Part shown: positions 24,201 through 36,310 of the stretch, piece after piece
How the letters are laid out: the number at the start of each line of letters is the position of its first letter
Position numbering within the stretch: position 1 is the first letter of the stretch
NCBI GenBank assembly: GCA_001598975.1
Contig: BBXU01000852.1
Coordinates: 1 to 55,205, forward strand
Direction: 5' to 3'
Origin: Parachlorella kessleri
Lineage: Eukaryota > Chlorophyta > Trebouxiophyceae > Chlorellales > Chlorellaceae
DNA: 55,205 nucleotides
Notes under the pieces: generated by a model
What the model saw: only the letters and a program-made list of their open reading frames with translations
Told to the model about the DNA's origin: nothing
Databases searched by the model: none
Position numbers and translations under genes: made by a program

Positions 24201-25038
24201 TGCTGGCAGTAGTTGCCTGCAAGGCATAGCCACAGGCGCGTGGTTCGCTGAGGCTCGGCTTCAGTACACTCCGTAGATAGAGAGATGGCGCCCCACAGCA
24301 ATACGCAGGGTAAGGGGGGCTGACTCCTTACACACTTTGGATCAGCCAGTCAATCGACCTGGCAAGCCCTGCAGAATGTGCAGGTAAAGGAATAACTAGG
24401 ACCGGCCGGCGGGCTTGCAGCAGCTCATGCCAGCACATGCGAGGGGACAGTACACCCGTCTGGTTGCACTACACCACCCTGGGCTAGACTTGCCTTCCTG
24501 ATGCCTCGTCACCGTGTATGTTCGCTATGTACTTAACGTTGGGTTCCGGCTCATGCTGCCCAGGCCTGTCGCTAATCTCAAGGACCCACAGCGGCACGCC
24601 CTTCACGCTCTTCCCAATGACGCTGAGCTTGGCAATAGCGCTGCAGCGGGTCGCAAAGTCCTGAAGGTGGCTGCCCAGCTCGTTGTTGGTGTAGTAGCGG
24701 CTCAGGAGCTGCAGGGAGCAAAGCAGGTGATCTGGATCTGCGCTTTGTCCTTGGTGGACTCCCAATGACACAGAATTCTGGGAGTTACTGCCGGGTGCAT
24801 GCCTTGGTATGCATGTTGTCTGCATGAAGATCTGTGAAGTGTTGTCATGATTTGCACCTGCAGCCTGATGGAGTCGCCACTGCACACTCGCCTGTGCTAT
24901 GTAGTCCTGTGTCTGGTTCTGCCCCTTCTGCAGCATGGTTCGGCGTCCCAGTTGATCCCCTGTAAGCATCCCCTGACCTTTGACAACCACAGAAATGATG
25001 AGTACCACCAGACAGGGTAAATACCCAGAAAAGCTCAT
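21297..25038 (-). CDS. Secreted M14 zinc carboxypeptidase with transthyretin-like domain
   Basis: Carboxypeptidase D/E-type enzyme that removes C-terminal residues from peptides in the secretory path or outside the cell (family knowledge). Exons: 24494-25038, 24073-24216, 23829-23860, 23431-23549, 23176-23187, 22845-22973, 22591-22650, 22172-22311, 21825-21886, 21297-21478; 474 aa, ATG to TGA. A signal peptide is clear (CLVVLIISVVV near residue 15). Catalytic features: HGDE zinc motif (NIHGDEASGR), MNPDGYE, DLNRNFP, the third zinc His in GGSLHEG, and the catalytic Glu in DVTLELS. The C-terminus is the usual transthyretin-like domain (LAPGDYTVMFSAPGY). Two exons are tiny: 32 nt (DLNRNFP block) and 12 nt (GELV). 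The first intron uses a GC donor (GGAAG|GCAAGT). An in-frame intron could hide in the first exon, whose middle is poorly conserved. All key residues are present, so it is probably active. Confidence 0.92.
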
Positions 25039-25608
25039 GCTGGTGTGAGTCTAGCACCCTTCGTGCAAGAGCGGTCCGTTGATTGGTGGTCAGCAGTGGT
25101 CCAGCAAAAGCAAGCTTAGAGGGTGTTGTACCTGGTAACACCACCTGCATGGGGCGGAATGATCGATCCAAGACCACCCGCTTCCCATGGGGTCTGACTC
25201 ATCCTTACGCAAAAAGATGAACTGGCTTCGACTGGTACAATCAACAAATAAAAACCACCAATTGTGCCCGCTGGGTTCAGAAGGGATCACAGGAGGATAA
25301 CTTGCGACAGAGGGTGCCGCCCTTGCCACTGTCAGTTGCATGGCTAGAATCAGACAGTGTTAGTCGGGCAACCCCACGTTACCGGATCTCTGTATGTAAT
25401 CTGGAGCTCGCAGGGGAGAAGCTTCACCTTGGGTGCTGAGGTGTTATTACATAACAGATGACTCGGAGGCGCAGGATGTTCTGGACCGTGAGACTGGAAG
25501 GCTTGGAAGAACCCGCCTACTGGCAGTCAGTTCCAGCCTTGCAATTTGTATCTGTGCACAATTTTACTCTGACGAGGGAGACTTCACTCGTACCTCCAGC
25601 GTTGCAGC
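25039..25608. promoter_or_regulatory. Divergent intergenic region, carboxypeptidase / SOUL protein
   Basis: About 570 bp between divergent start codons. An AT-rich stretch lies near 25220-25260. It likely holds both promoters. A short plus frame from ATG 25458 has no supporting similarity. Confidence 0.35.
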
Positions 25609-27908
25609 ATGTCCGCTGCCCTACCTGCAACTTTAGGAGTCGTGGGAGGGTTGGCCGGCTTGGCCTTGATAGCCTGGCCAGTCGGCATCTGGTGAGTTAG
25701 GCTGGGGCCAATGGGGTCCGGCAAACCGATCGCGAACTGTGTTGCATGCCCACACCTTGTTTGTGGTTCTGGTTTTCGTCCCCACCGTCTCTGTGACTCA
25801 GCCACGTATGCCAGCCTGTATGCAAGGTATGAGTTGGTGGTGCAGCTAAACCGGTGTGGGCTACTTGGCCGGTTTGGGGCGCAGGTGGGAAGTGTCCAAG
25901 TGTGAACGCCCTCGGTTCACTGTGCTTCAAACCCTGGGAAAGAAGACACGGTAAGCCCCCCGGCATTGTTAGACAAATGCCAGGGGTTACTAGCTTGAAG
26001 TAGAAGCTGCTTCGAATGAGCAGCAGCGGTAAATGTGCGGACGGTTTGCAGTGTTTTGCGAGTGTCATGGTCAGCCCACCGGCCAGTGAAGCTTTGCCAC
26101 GTTCATCCCAAATGTGCAAACCCTGGTGAAGGTGGTTCCGCGGCACTACCCATGCGGCTGAGATCCGGCGCTATGCTCCCTACCTGGTAGCCGAGGTAGT
26201 CGTCCAGGGGACGGACATGCGTGGAGCCTTGTCTGACGGCTTCCGGCAGGTAAGTAGCGACTGGTGAACAGTGACATAAGTAATGCCGTTGTGCAGCTCG
26301 TGATGTCAACTGTTTGTTCAGTCTGGGATGGGAAGGGAAGCACTTTTGTAAAATTGGTGGGTGTTGATATAGCCACATTGCTACAAGGACGACGCCTGCT
26401 CTCACAAGCAGAAATATGGCGCCAATTCAATTTTGCCCATAACAAACCATATGTGTTTTTTTCCCCGGTGCGTAGATTGCAGGGTTCATCTTCGGTAAGA
26501 ATACTGCAGCTGGTTCAGAGGGCTCCGAGAAGGTGGCCATGACAGCCCCAGTGACGCTGCAAGTGAAGGACAGCAGTGCTGGCAGCGAGAAGATCGCAAT
26601 GACGGCCCCAGTGGCCGCAGAGATGAAGGGCGATGGGTCTTACAAGGTGCGGCAACCGCTATTCTGCACCGTGCCGGGCACGGTCCGCAGTTCGCAGTGA
26701 TAAATTGTGAAGCACTGCCAGTATAGCGGAATATCGTGGCAAAGCTGACCCCTATCTGCAATCCTTCCCGTTGTTCGGATGACGATTCTGCTGCATGGGA
26801 CACCAGAACTGTACTTCCGTAGTACCTTGGCCTTTGTCACCTGCTACATTGCGAATGGTCCATGACGGGAGCCCTTGTCCTTTCTGAAACGCCCGCACCC
26901 ACCCGGCTGTCCGCGCCATGGGGCTTTGTGCCCTGTACAGCCAGCGCCGCTCGCTTTCCCTTGCCCATTTACGTATTTTGACCCATTGAAAGCACGCCTC
27001 GGGCAATGTTGCTGTGTTTGGAGCATAAGTCTTATCATGAAGGTCTTGCGCCACAGCACACTCCTACGAGACAATTACCGCACCTGTAGGGAACGCATCT
27101 TCCTGCATGCCCTGCCCCTGCAGGTCAGCTTCATCATGCCCTCCAAGTACACCAAGGACACCCTGCCCCGCCCCAACAACCCCAACGTGCACATCAAGGA
27201 GGTGCCCGGCCACACCATGGCGGCAATCACCTTCGGTGGCAACAGCCCCCGCGAGAACACGGTGGGTCAGGGCCAAGTTGAACTGTGTCATGCTGGTGCT
27301 ATGCATGGTCCTATTTGGAGCATTGTTGTGCAGCCAGTTTTGTCAGGCGTACGCAAAGGGGATCTGGCTAAGAGCTTGTGGAAGCTGGGCAGCATAGAGG
27401 CAATCTGGACAGGCAGGGTTGGGCGCTGGCAGAGCAGGGGCAATGCCAGGGACTGGGCAAGCAGGGTTGGAGTACCAGCCAATAACTTGTGTGTGCAAGG
27501 GTTGTGTATCTGTCTTGCCCACCATCCACTGTGGAGTTGCAGGTGGAGCAGTACAAGCGTCGCCTGCTTGACTTGCTGGAAGAGGCGGGGCTGGAGCCCA
27601 AGGGAGACGAAGTTTTCCTCTACCAATATCATCCTCCCTTTGCCCCCGGGTGAGGAAGCATTGCCATGCTGCATGAGCTTGACACAGTTCTGCATCAGAT
27701 GCCCCGTGTGCCACTGATGAATGGTTGCTATGGTGCACACAGGACGGGGCTGCATGATGCCTCCGCTTTGCATGCCAAGTACAATGGGTTGCGGAGTGCA
27801 TGATGCTGTGTACTTAATGGTATCCTGGGGTTATGGTGGTGCAGGTGGATGCGGGAGAACGAAGTGCTGCTCCCGGTCAAGGAATCGGACCAGTGGACCA
27901 CCTCGTGA
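25609..27908 (+). CDS. SOUL heme-binding family protein
   Basis: SOUL/HBP proteins bind heme or tetrapyrroles; plant and algal members occur in the cytosol, plastid or eyespot. Exons: 25609-25691, 25885-25950, 26132-26249, 26476-26646, 27124-27261, 27543-27649, 27845-27908; 248 aa, ATG to TGA. Family blocks in order: EIRRYAPYLVAEV, SDGFRQIAGFIFGKN, EKIAMTAPV, VSFIMPSKYT, FGGNSPREN and YQYHPPFAPGWMRENEV. The first exon encodes a hydrophobic stretch (GVVGGLAGLALIAW), either a membrane anchor or a signal. The MTAPV block occurs twice in exon 4 (VAMTAPV, then IAMTAPV), a small internal repeat. The acceptor before 26132 is pyrimidine-poor but is the one that keeps frame. Confidence 0.9.
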
Positions 27909-28599
27909 AGCCGCAGTAGGGGCAGTGCTGCAGCGGCAGCACAGCTGCTGCTAGACAGCTGTGTTGGGCACTCTGGCATTTGGGAATGGGAAATCTCGAA
28001 TCACCGCTGGCTCTTTTGTGACGGGCAGGGAAGCTGTACCCAGACACTGCTGACCAATTGAAAGACCATTGGCAAGCTGTGTCCCTGTAACGGCTTCTCT
28101 CTGTTTTGTGATGGTGGCTGAGGTCCTACTGGGTATTCAGCGTCACCACGTCGGCTCCTCCTTGTCTGCATGGGGCTCGCAGTTCTTGAAGTCTAAGATG
28201 TAAGTTGCTGGCTCTGACCCCTCATCTGACTACCGGCGGATTGCTCTTGTCATATAAGTTGTGCAACCTTCCCCTTTGTTCTCGTGCCCCCTTTATGCTA
28301 GCTCCTGCTGTCGTGTCTTCCTTATAGTGGCTTGGCACAGTGAGGTCCGTCCAGGACAGCAATGGCAGTCAATATGCTGCTGAATTGTTTCATCTGCAAT
28401 TCCAATTACTGTTCATAAACCTTGCCACCGCTGCCTACTGGCAACCTTGAAGGGAAGCTGGGCTGAGGTGCATGTCGGACAGCTCACGGGCGGTACCACT
28501 GAAGTACAGTTGAGCTGCAACCCATGCGGCACAGCCAGCAGGCGCAAGCATACACCATGCCTGCCTGCATGTGCGCACGTTGCTACAGCCAGCCCGGGC
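27909..28599. other. Intergenic region, SOUL to zinc-knuckle gene
   Basis: About 690 bp with the SOUL 3' UTR and the next promoter. An open plus frame at 28447-28599 continues into the next gene's exon, so its 5' end could lie further upstream. Confidence 0.4.
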
Positions 28600-31090
28600 A
28601 TGATGAAGCGGCCGAGGAGAACCCAAGCTGTGGTTGACAACAGCCCCATAGAACCGGCAGGAGTAAAAGTGCAATACTCCAACCTTCCCCCGTGAGTCTC
28701 ACTAGGCTCGCAGGGTGCACATGTATGTACACCCTAACAGAGTGAGACAGCACACTAGTGGTTGGCGGGGCAATAGCTGCTGAACCTTGAAGAGTTCATG
28801 CCTGGCAACCTGGCAATGGTGCCTACAACTAATCTGCCAACAACCATGCAGGGTCAGCCGCAGTAGGCTTGAGGAATGCTTGAAAGACTGGGCAGCGTGG
28901 CATCTGCAGCGGTTCTTCCCGGTAAGCAACCCGCGGGTGTGCTTGTGAGCCCGGCAGTGTCCTATATGCTTTGATCTTGTCTGGCAGGAAACAGGGGACA
29001 GGCAACTAGTGAACATGAGAGTTTGTGTTCCTTGCAACATGCATGGGCAACCCTTCATGCTTTCATGGGCCCCAACCCTGTCTGAGGCTGCCATCTGCAA
29101 TGTCAGCTGCCAATGTACACACCTGGGTACCATGCATGCGCAGCAGCTCCCCCCAAAAAATGCACCCCGCGTGTCGCAGGACTAGCGGGTGTTGTTCCTG
29201 CAGGCAAGCGTTGCCTCGTCCTCTGCTTGCTGCCTCTCTGCAGGGCTACCGACCGCCGGAAACATGCAATGGCACCATCGGTGTTGATCCGGAGCTCTTG
29301 CGTGGAGTACAGACAGGGGCAGCAGCAGCATGGGAGGACATGCTATGTGCGCCCTCTGAGGCCCCTTCAGCCAATAGCAAGTTCAACATCTCTTATGAGC
29401 AGGTATGCCCCTCCGATCGGTGCGGTCCTAAAGCGCCAAGGCGCAAAGCGGTCTGGTCTGGTCTGGCAGGCTTTGCCTTGGGGGCATGTGCCGAACACCC
29501 AGTGCATGCTAGAAGTTACAATAGATAGCCAACCCACGATGGAATTACACCCTCAATGCTTAACAAGTTGCTCTGCCATTCACAGAACGCCCTAGCTTTC
29601 ATGTCGGCTTTAAGCATGGGCCCTCATTTGACTCTGCAGGTGGGGGACGTTCCAGCTTATGACCGAGCCAGCATCGCCCCTGTGAGCTGCCCGCCACGGT
29701 ACAGGCCCCCTGGCCAGCCACACTACAGAGCACACCCGCAGCAGCTGTATAGCTTGGAGGCCAGTGAAACAACAACACACATTGAGACGGTCGGAGGGAG
29801 CGCTGGAGGAGACGGCGGCCATGGCGGTGGCATAGGTGCAGGCAGCGGCGCGGGCAGCAGTGGCATAAGCAGGTCACTTGCAGGCGCTGCCTTGCCCGGC
29901 CCTAGCGCCGCTTGCCGTTGCCGCAACTGCGGCAGCTACGCCCACGGGCTGCGGGAGTGTTGGCGGGAGCTGAAGCTGGAGCTGCAGGGAGAGGCCAGCA
30001 GGCAAGGTCCTACCAGAAGCCCTTGCCAGGCTGTGAATCCGTCGCTGTGCCTGTTGGGCCCTGGCACCAGAGAATCAAAGGGAAGACACACACCCTCAGG
30101 AGAAGTAGAATGCCGATATGATTGTAAGGTTTGCGTATCCACGCCTGCTGGCTGGTAACCACCAAATGCCCTCCCTGCTGTGGCTACGTGAAGAGCTTGG
30201 CATGATTGTCGCCCTACACGCTAGTCAGGTTGCGCGTACCTGTTTGCTGCAGGGAGGCTGCCCCCGGCTATAGGTCAGCTGCCCGCCGCTACTTCCTGGT
30301 GGGAGCCCAGCCAAGCATGGCAAGCAAGACAGCAGCACACAACACTCCCGCTCCAGCTGGCTCCCTCCCTTCTGCGGGTACCACTGGCGGCACCACTGCA
30401 GCTGGTCCAAGCATTGTGGAGGACCTTGGGGAGGACTTTGTCCCCTTGCCAGGCGGACCACCAGGCAAGAGCCCACCTGCTGAGCATGCTGAGCTGCCGC
30501 CTGGGTTTGGCCAGGGCCTGCAACAGCGGCAGGGGCAGCAGCAGGCCAAGAAGAAGAAGAAGAACAAGAGAAGGAACAAGAGGAGCAGCGGCAACATAGG
30601 TGTCCTGGAAAAGCTGGACGGCGATGAGTTTGAGCTGCCTCCTGGCTTTGCACCATACGACAAGCGCAGTGCCACACCCCCTGCCCCGCAGCCCCCCATG
30701 TACGTAGCCACCTCTCCAGCACCCGCTGCACCGCAGCCTCTTGAACAACCTCCTGCAGCATGGCGCGAGGAAGACTCTGACTCAGGGCAGGGGGCGCCGC
30801 TCCCACCGCCGCCGGCAGCATACTACATGCCGCCACCGCCAGCATACTTCTGGCCATACCACCCTTCGGGTGGCGCTACTGAGCACCCCAGGTACCACCA
30901 GCAGCCACCCTGGACTGACCCGTACCATGGCCATGGTGGGCGAGGGCATGCCAGCAGCCCACAATGCAGCGGGAGTCCCTACCTTCCAACACCGCAGCAA
31001 GCGCAGCTCCAGCCACAGCCACCTCATGGCTGCTTGCCTCCTGGGTTCGGCCCACCGCACAGCTGGCGTGGCACGCCCTCCTACTACTAG
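28600..31090 (+). CDS. CCHC zinc-knuckle protein, ZCCHC8 / plant PSP-like
   Basis: Probable nuclear RNA-processing factor; ZCCHC8 is part of the NEXT exosome adaptor in animals, so the role here is inferred. Exons: 28600-28691, 28852-28921, 29244-29402, 29640-30001, 30253-31090; 506 aa, ATG to TAG. The N-terminus (VQYSNLP, SRLEECLKDWAAWH) and the later VPAYDR block follow plant zinc-knuckle/PSP proteins. One CCHC knuckle is clear: CRNCGSYAHGLREC. After it, GYRSAARRYF matches the plant RNSTRYYQ block. A Lys/Arg cluster (30547-30588) is a likely nuclear localisation signal. The tail is Pro/Gln/Tyr-rich with three LPPGF motifs, and I do not find the PSP domain expected there. The intron after 30001 uses a GC donor (AGCAG|GCAAGG). 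ATG 28600 is tentative because the frame stays open upstream. Confidence 0.8.
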
Positions 31091-31523
31091 CAGCACACCA
31101 TGCGCTGCAGCCGGTTGGAGTGTGACAGGTGTCTGTGAGATGGCGCGCAGACCCTGAGTTGGTGGTGAACCACGGTTGTGAAAGCTCGCCCGCTAGTCCA
31201 GTGCTAGTCGAGTGATGCTGTAGTGATATGCATTTTGAGGCCACTGCTCTTGTGCCTGCCCTTTAAAGGTCTTTGGGGGACAGCTAAGTCGGGGGTGGTA
31301 TGAGAAATTGCAGGCCAGCCATGTCTGGTTGTTTGTTGGGAGCCAGATGACGGTATTCAAGCAGGTTCCTCTCCTCTAGAATGTGACATGCATGCTTGGC
31401 AGGTGTGGTGATGTAGAGATGCGTGGGACATGCGAGGTGCGTACATGCATTCCCAATATAATTATTAGCTCCGAGGCAGTCCAGCGGGTTTGCTGCCATT
31501 GCGATGCAAACCTTGCTTCCTAG

Positions 31524-32110
31524 GAGTTGAGTAGATGGGTGCTGGTATCGTTGGGATGCACCCATTCCTATTTTGAGGATGAGCCCAACCATGTCCTTGT
31601 TCCTTACCAACAGAAGCCAGGAGGCCAGTCCAACTTTGACGGCAGCATGCAGGGCAGCAGCCTGGGCTTGGCTTTGGGCCAACTTGGGCCAAACCCAGGG
31701 TTAGATTATGCCTGTGCTATGTCATGCCAGGGACTCAGCCCTTGTCGCCCCGGCGATGCCACAGGGCACCCCAACAAAGCAGCCCTGTCAATACAGTTCA
31801 ACCCAATCTCCTCTCTGTTTGCACTGCGTGCCACCCTGACCAACTCATTGGGACGCACTTTGCGTGCAGGGTGGGAAGTTCAAAATGTCCCTATAAGAGC
31901 TGTACACCATAGGTAGGTAGCAGAGGGTCAGCGGCAGGGTCAGCGGTACTGTGGAGCCACCTTGGCTGTGATCAAGCCGGCGGCGACCTGCAGTTGTTCA
32001 CGCCGTCCGGGTACCTGTGGGTGTTCTTTGCCAGGGTTGAGGCAGCCAGAAATGTCCAGAAGTACCTAGACGCAATTAAGGGCCCCTTCTTGGACAGTAT
32101 ACTGCAGTAG
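31524..32110 (+). other. Unassigned coding island (possible short gene or orphan exons)
   Basis: Between two genes there are open plus-strand blocks that look translated: one around 31700-31870 (AALSIQFNPISSLFALRATL) and one from about 31989 to the TAG at 32108-32110 (GYLWVFFARVEAARNVQKYL). I cannot join them in a phase-consistent way or name a family. They could be a short gene, a decayed gene or a wrongly excluded terminal exon. Confidence 0.3.
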
Positions 32111-32287
32111 CAGCTACAGCGCGCTAGCAGACGACTGGTCACGAACCGCGTGCTGCGCTCGGTCTGATCCTGGCCCTCCTTGATGGGATGGATCCTCGAA
32201 GGAAGACTGATATTGATGGAATCCTCCCTGGTGGCGTCCCAAGCATATAGTTCGCACCGTGCCTAGAGCACATGCCTTGTAGTAGCC

Positions 32288-35200
32288 ATGGGTTTTAGTT
32301 CTAGTCATGTTTCTAGTGGGCCAAGGTTGGGAGAGGCTCAACCTGTGAGCCGGCGTCGTAGTGGCTCTTTCTTGGTGTTGGCTGGGAAGCGGAAGCAGGA
32401 GGAGGGCAAGCGAAAGCAGCAGCAGCACCACCAAAGCAGCCTTGGACTAGGGTTTGGTAGCCCAAAACCGCCCAGCAAGTCAGATGGCAAGTCAACTGGT
32501 GCCAGAAGCGGCAATAAGACTGCCAAAAGCTTGCTCGCAAAGCTGCCGAGTTTCTCGCGTGACCTGAGCAGCAAGGATATCCTTGCTAGCTACGGGACTG
32601 CCGTGAAAGGGCTGGAGAGAGTGCTGCTGGCGAGGCATGTATCGCAAAGGTTGCACAGCATGTGGGACATGATGCTGGAGGCAGCAGAGCAGACTACCGG
32701 AGAGCAAGGACAAGTTGACGCTGACAGCCTGGCCACGATTGCTCGTCAAGACCTCTCCAAGGCCCTGAAAGAAGAGTTCCGGGGGAGAGCGCCGGGTCCC
32801 CAGCAGTGGCTGCGATTCAACGTCCAGCACCTCGCAGGCTTGGAGGCTCTGGGTTGCAGCATGCGCTCGGAGGCGGATCGAGCAGTGGCACATAGTGGCT
32901 GCGCGGCCTGGCTGGCATGCGACAGCCAGGCGGTGGTTCCCATTGCCTACAGCCGGCTAGGGCAGGTGAGCCGTGCTGGCCACGACATTGACAGACTTCC
33001 AATGCTCAGGAGGGCACTGTGTTGTGATCTGCTGGGTCTACGGCATTGGTGTCCCAGTGCTGCAAGCATTGCTCCACTGCACTGCCGGGTTTTGGGGGAC
33101 ACACACACCTGCCTTGGCAGAGGTGCTACCATTGTGCAGCTGTGGCCTGCCACAAACATTTGCTGTTACAGTACCTGGAAAGCAGTAGACAATGTCTCGT
33201 GTGCTGCAGCTGCGTCTGGACTGGCTGACTGTGGCTGCTGAGGTTATGGGGCCTGGCGCCACACCAGTCTCTGCAAAGGGTCTTGTTGAGGAGCTTATTC
33301 TGCACAGCGATCGATGACACTCCTGGCATTGGTAAGATGTTCCTAGTCTGCCCTCCCAGGACTCTACTATTTGTTGCAAGTGTGACAGGAAGATGCTTGT
33401 TGCAGATATCGTTCTCTGTTAGTTCGCTATAGACGGCTGGCATAGGTTTCGCCCCTTGCTCCTCTGCCACTGACACAGAGCCCTACGAGGCTCCCTGGGA
33501 CTCCTATAATATGCTGATATCAAGGCGTATAATGTCTGCCACTGACAGGAGGTGGCCCGCTTCCAAGCAAGGTTTCCAGAGCAACCGCGCTGGGCATCCG
33601 AGTCTTTCTTCCTGGCCTTAGTAGGCCCATGGCTGATTGCAGCCAGCACAGCCCTGGTCTCCCTGCCCCAGGTGTGTGTTGCCATAGGGCCTGCCGACTC
33701 GCCTCGTTTGTCCCTGATACATGCAGGAACACCGCCTGTTTATAAGGTGGTTAGTTGCTTTGCACACGGTAGTTGCCCACGCCTGCAAGCAGGGGTGTCA
33801 GGTTGACTAGCAGGGCAGTGTGCCGCCGTCTGCAGGCGCCAACAGAGCTGAGGGATGTGCTCCGAGGGTTAGCTGCCCGCTATGCCCGCTATCTCGTGTC
33901 CTGCTCCACGCTGAGCAATGTGCCTGCAATATCGGCCAAGGTGGGCATGCTACTGTTAGCCTACCCATGGGAGTCAGCTCCCTCAGTAGGAGCAAGTGTG
34001 GCGCCTTGTTCTCCTGGCACCTGTGCTCTGGGGGCCTTGAGGGTAGGCACCTAGGGCGGACCACAGTCTATCTCGAAGCGTGGAGTCCACCTGGGACTAT
34101 GGGATTCGCAACGGGATGCAGGCTGGGTGCAGCTGACAACCGCAAATGATCGGGTATCCTGACTATAGTGAGAGCAGCACGCTGTACAGCATGTCTGGCA
34201 GTCGCCACGTGTTGGCGCGGAATCTGGAGGCCGTCTGCAAGACGCTGATGGGCAAGACGCTGACGTTGCTGACCTGTCCAGTGGTTCGCATATGAAGACC
34301 CCCGCTAGCACATATTGCACCCACTGAACCAGTTCGAAAGAGATTTATTCGTCGCCGTTGACTTCCTGACCACGCCTTTTTCAGCCCGTGAGTGACAGCC
34401 CATGTGGGTTACACGTCATGACGGCCGCAGTGACGGTGCACAACTGGAGCGCCCAGCCACTGAGCCTTTTGCCGACTTTAGTCTGGCTTTGCGGGGGTAG
34501 CAGGAGCCAGTGACCATGTGGTCTTATTGCATGTCCACCTGTGAGGTCATATTTGGCTTAAGGGACATTTTCATGGGGAGCTGGGCATCTCTGAACTTCC
34601 CAGCATCCTCCCAGCATCCTGTGCATGTTACAATGTAATGATACACTTCGCCCTGGGTCTGAACCGGGGATGTGTACCTGCTGCTGTACATTTGACGACC
34701 TGGATTGCTGTTAGGCATCCTGTCCTCTTGCTGAAATGGCTAGGTAGGCCGTTGCATACCAAATCCGTTACTCCTCCAAGAGTCTACTGCCATCCAGTAA
34801 AGATGGCTCCCTCGACCTCCCCGCATGCAGAGTAGGAGGCCCGCTTTGGCTACTATGTAACCACGGCGGCAGTGCTTCCGCTGGTCAACTACGCAGAGGC
34901 ACAGCTGCTGCTTCGGGAGAGCGAGGGCAGCTGGGATGTGGATGCGCTGTTTGCACCATCGCTGGCGGTGTTCTTTGCAGTGGGCTGCCTCGCAACCCGC
35001 TTACAGGACATACCCTTGAGGGAACGGCATCTCTTATACAGGTACGCATGGGTCATTATGAGTCATCCTACTGCTGCGCGGGTGTGCGTGACAACCATGT
35101 TCGCCTGCTAAACTGGGGCACATGTCCCAGCATTGTCAGAGCGTTGGTAGTAGCACCCGGGTGATGTGGGCTTAGGACATCCTTTGTTAGCAGCACTTTC

Positions 35201-36257
35201 TAAAAGCCTACGGCAGCATGGTCAGGTGGTAGTACCCTGTCATACTTGAGCTAGATATTACTGCACTGCAGCGGTGCCAGGGGAGATCAACACAATCCTG
35301 ATGTAGGGTTCCGGTACGCTGATGCAGGGCCATCCACAGGCTGAATGATCATCGGGCCATGGTGTTGCATATGAGCCTGGGAGGCATGAGCTCGTCAGCG
35401 GAGGGTAGCATGCCTCCTGTCAGCAAGGGCACGGTAGAGCGAGTGCGGCGTATGAGTGATACGGTGGCCAGGTGGGAAGGCATGTTCCGTCAGGCAACGC
35501 ACTGCTATCACCTGTGGCCCCTTGTAACCAGTTTTCAGAGGCTAATGGTCAGGGAGTCCTGCGCGTCACACCAAGAGCTAAGTGCACTCGGCAGCAACTT
35601 ATAAGGTGCTGTGGTGCGGCAGTACCACCACCAAATAGTCCTGAAGCGACTGAGATCATGCTGGTCCGGAATGTGGGTGCTTTCACAGGATGCTGGCACA
35701 GCACAAGCAAGGCAACTTGCGGTCACAGGAAGAGTGGACTGGTTCTGTCAAGCAGCTATTTGACAGGTGCGTAGCTTGGCAGGATGCCCCTGTTACTGAT
35801 GATCTTGTAGACTGCCCTGCCGGGATCCACTTATACTGGCTACATGTCAGAGTGTCCTGCTGTAGCTGAGTTGCAACGCCCCATCACATGCGTTTGTCAG
35901 GTTGCATCATTGCACTTATGGGTGCCCTCCAGCATCGGACTGGCGTGCCATTAACCTGTATGGACAGCGTGCAGGGTGTCGGCACTGCTGTTAGATGAAG
36001 CCACAACCCAGGCAGAAGCACTGCTGCACGAGCACAGCGATTTGCTGCAGGTATGTGTGGCATGTTGAGCTGACTTCTGTAATACATGGTAAGGATACAT
36101 GCGAAGGTTGAGGCCTCGACGCCAAACAGTCAAAGAGTACACACACGCGCTGGCACGAGTGTGATCTGTTGACACCATAGTTGGTGGTGTGATCTTGCAA
36201 AGGAGAGCTTTGGGTAGGGCGTTCGCCCGCATATGTAGCTTGCAGGAGGGCTAATAG

Positions 36258-36310
<53 letters not shown>

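Noticed and set aside
28600..31090. Retrotransposon gag because of the CCHC knuckle
   Set aside because: No protease, reverse transcriptase or long repeats nearby; the flanking blocks match cellular zinc-knuckle/PSP proteins and the gene has introns.
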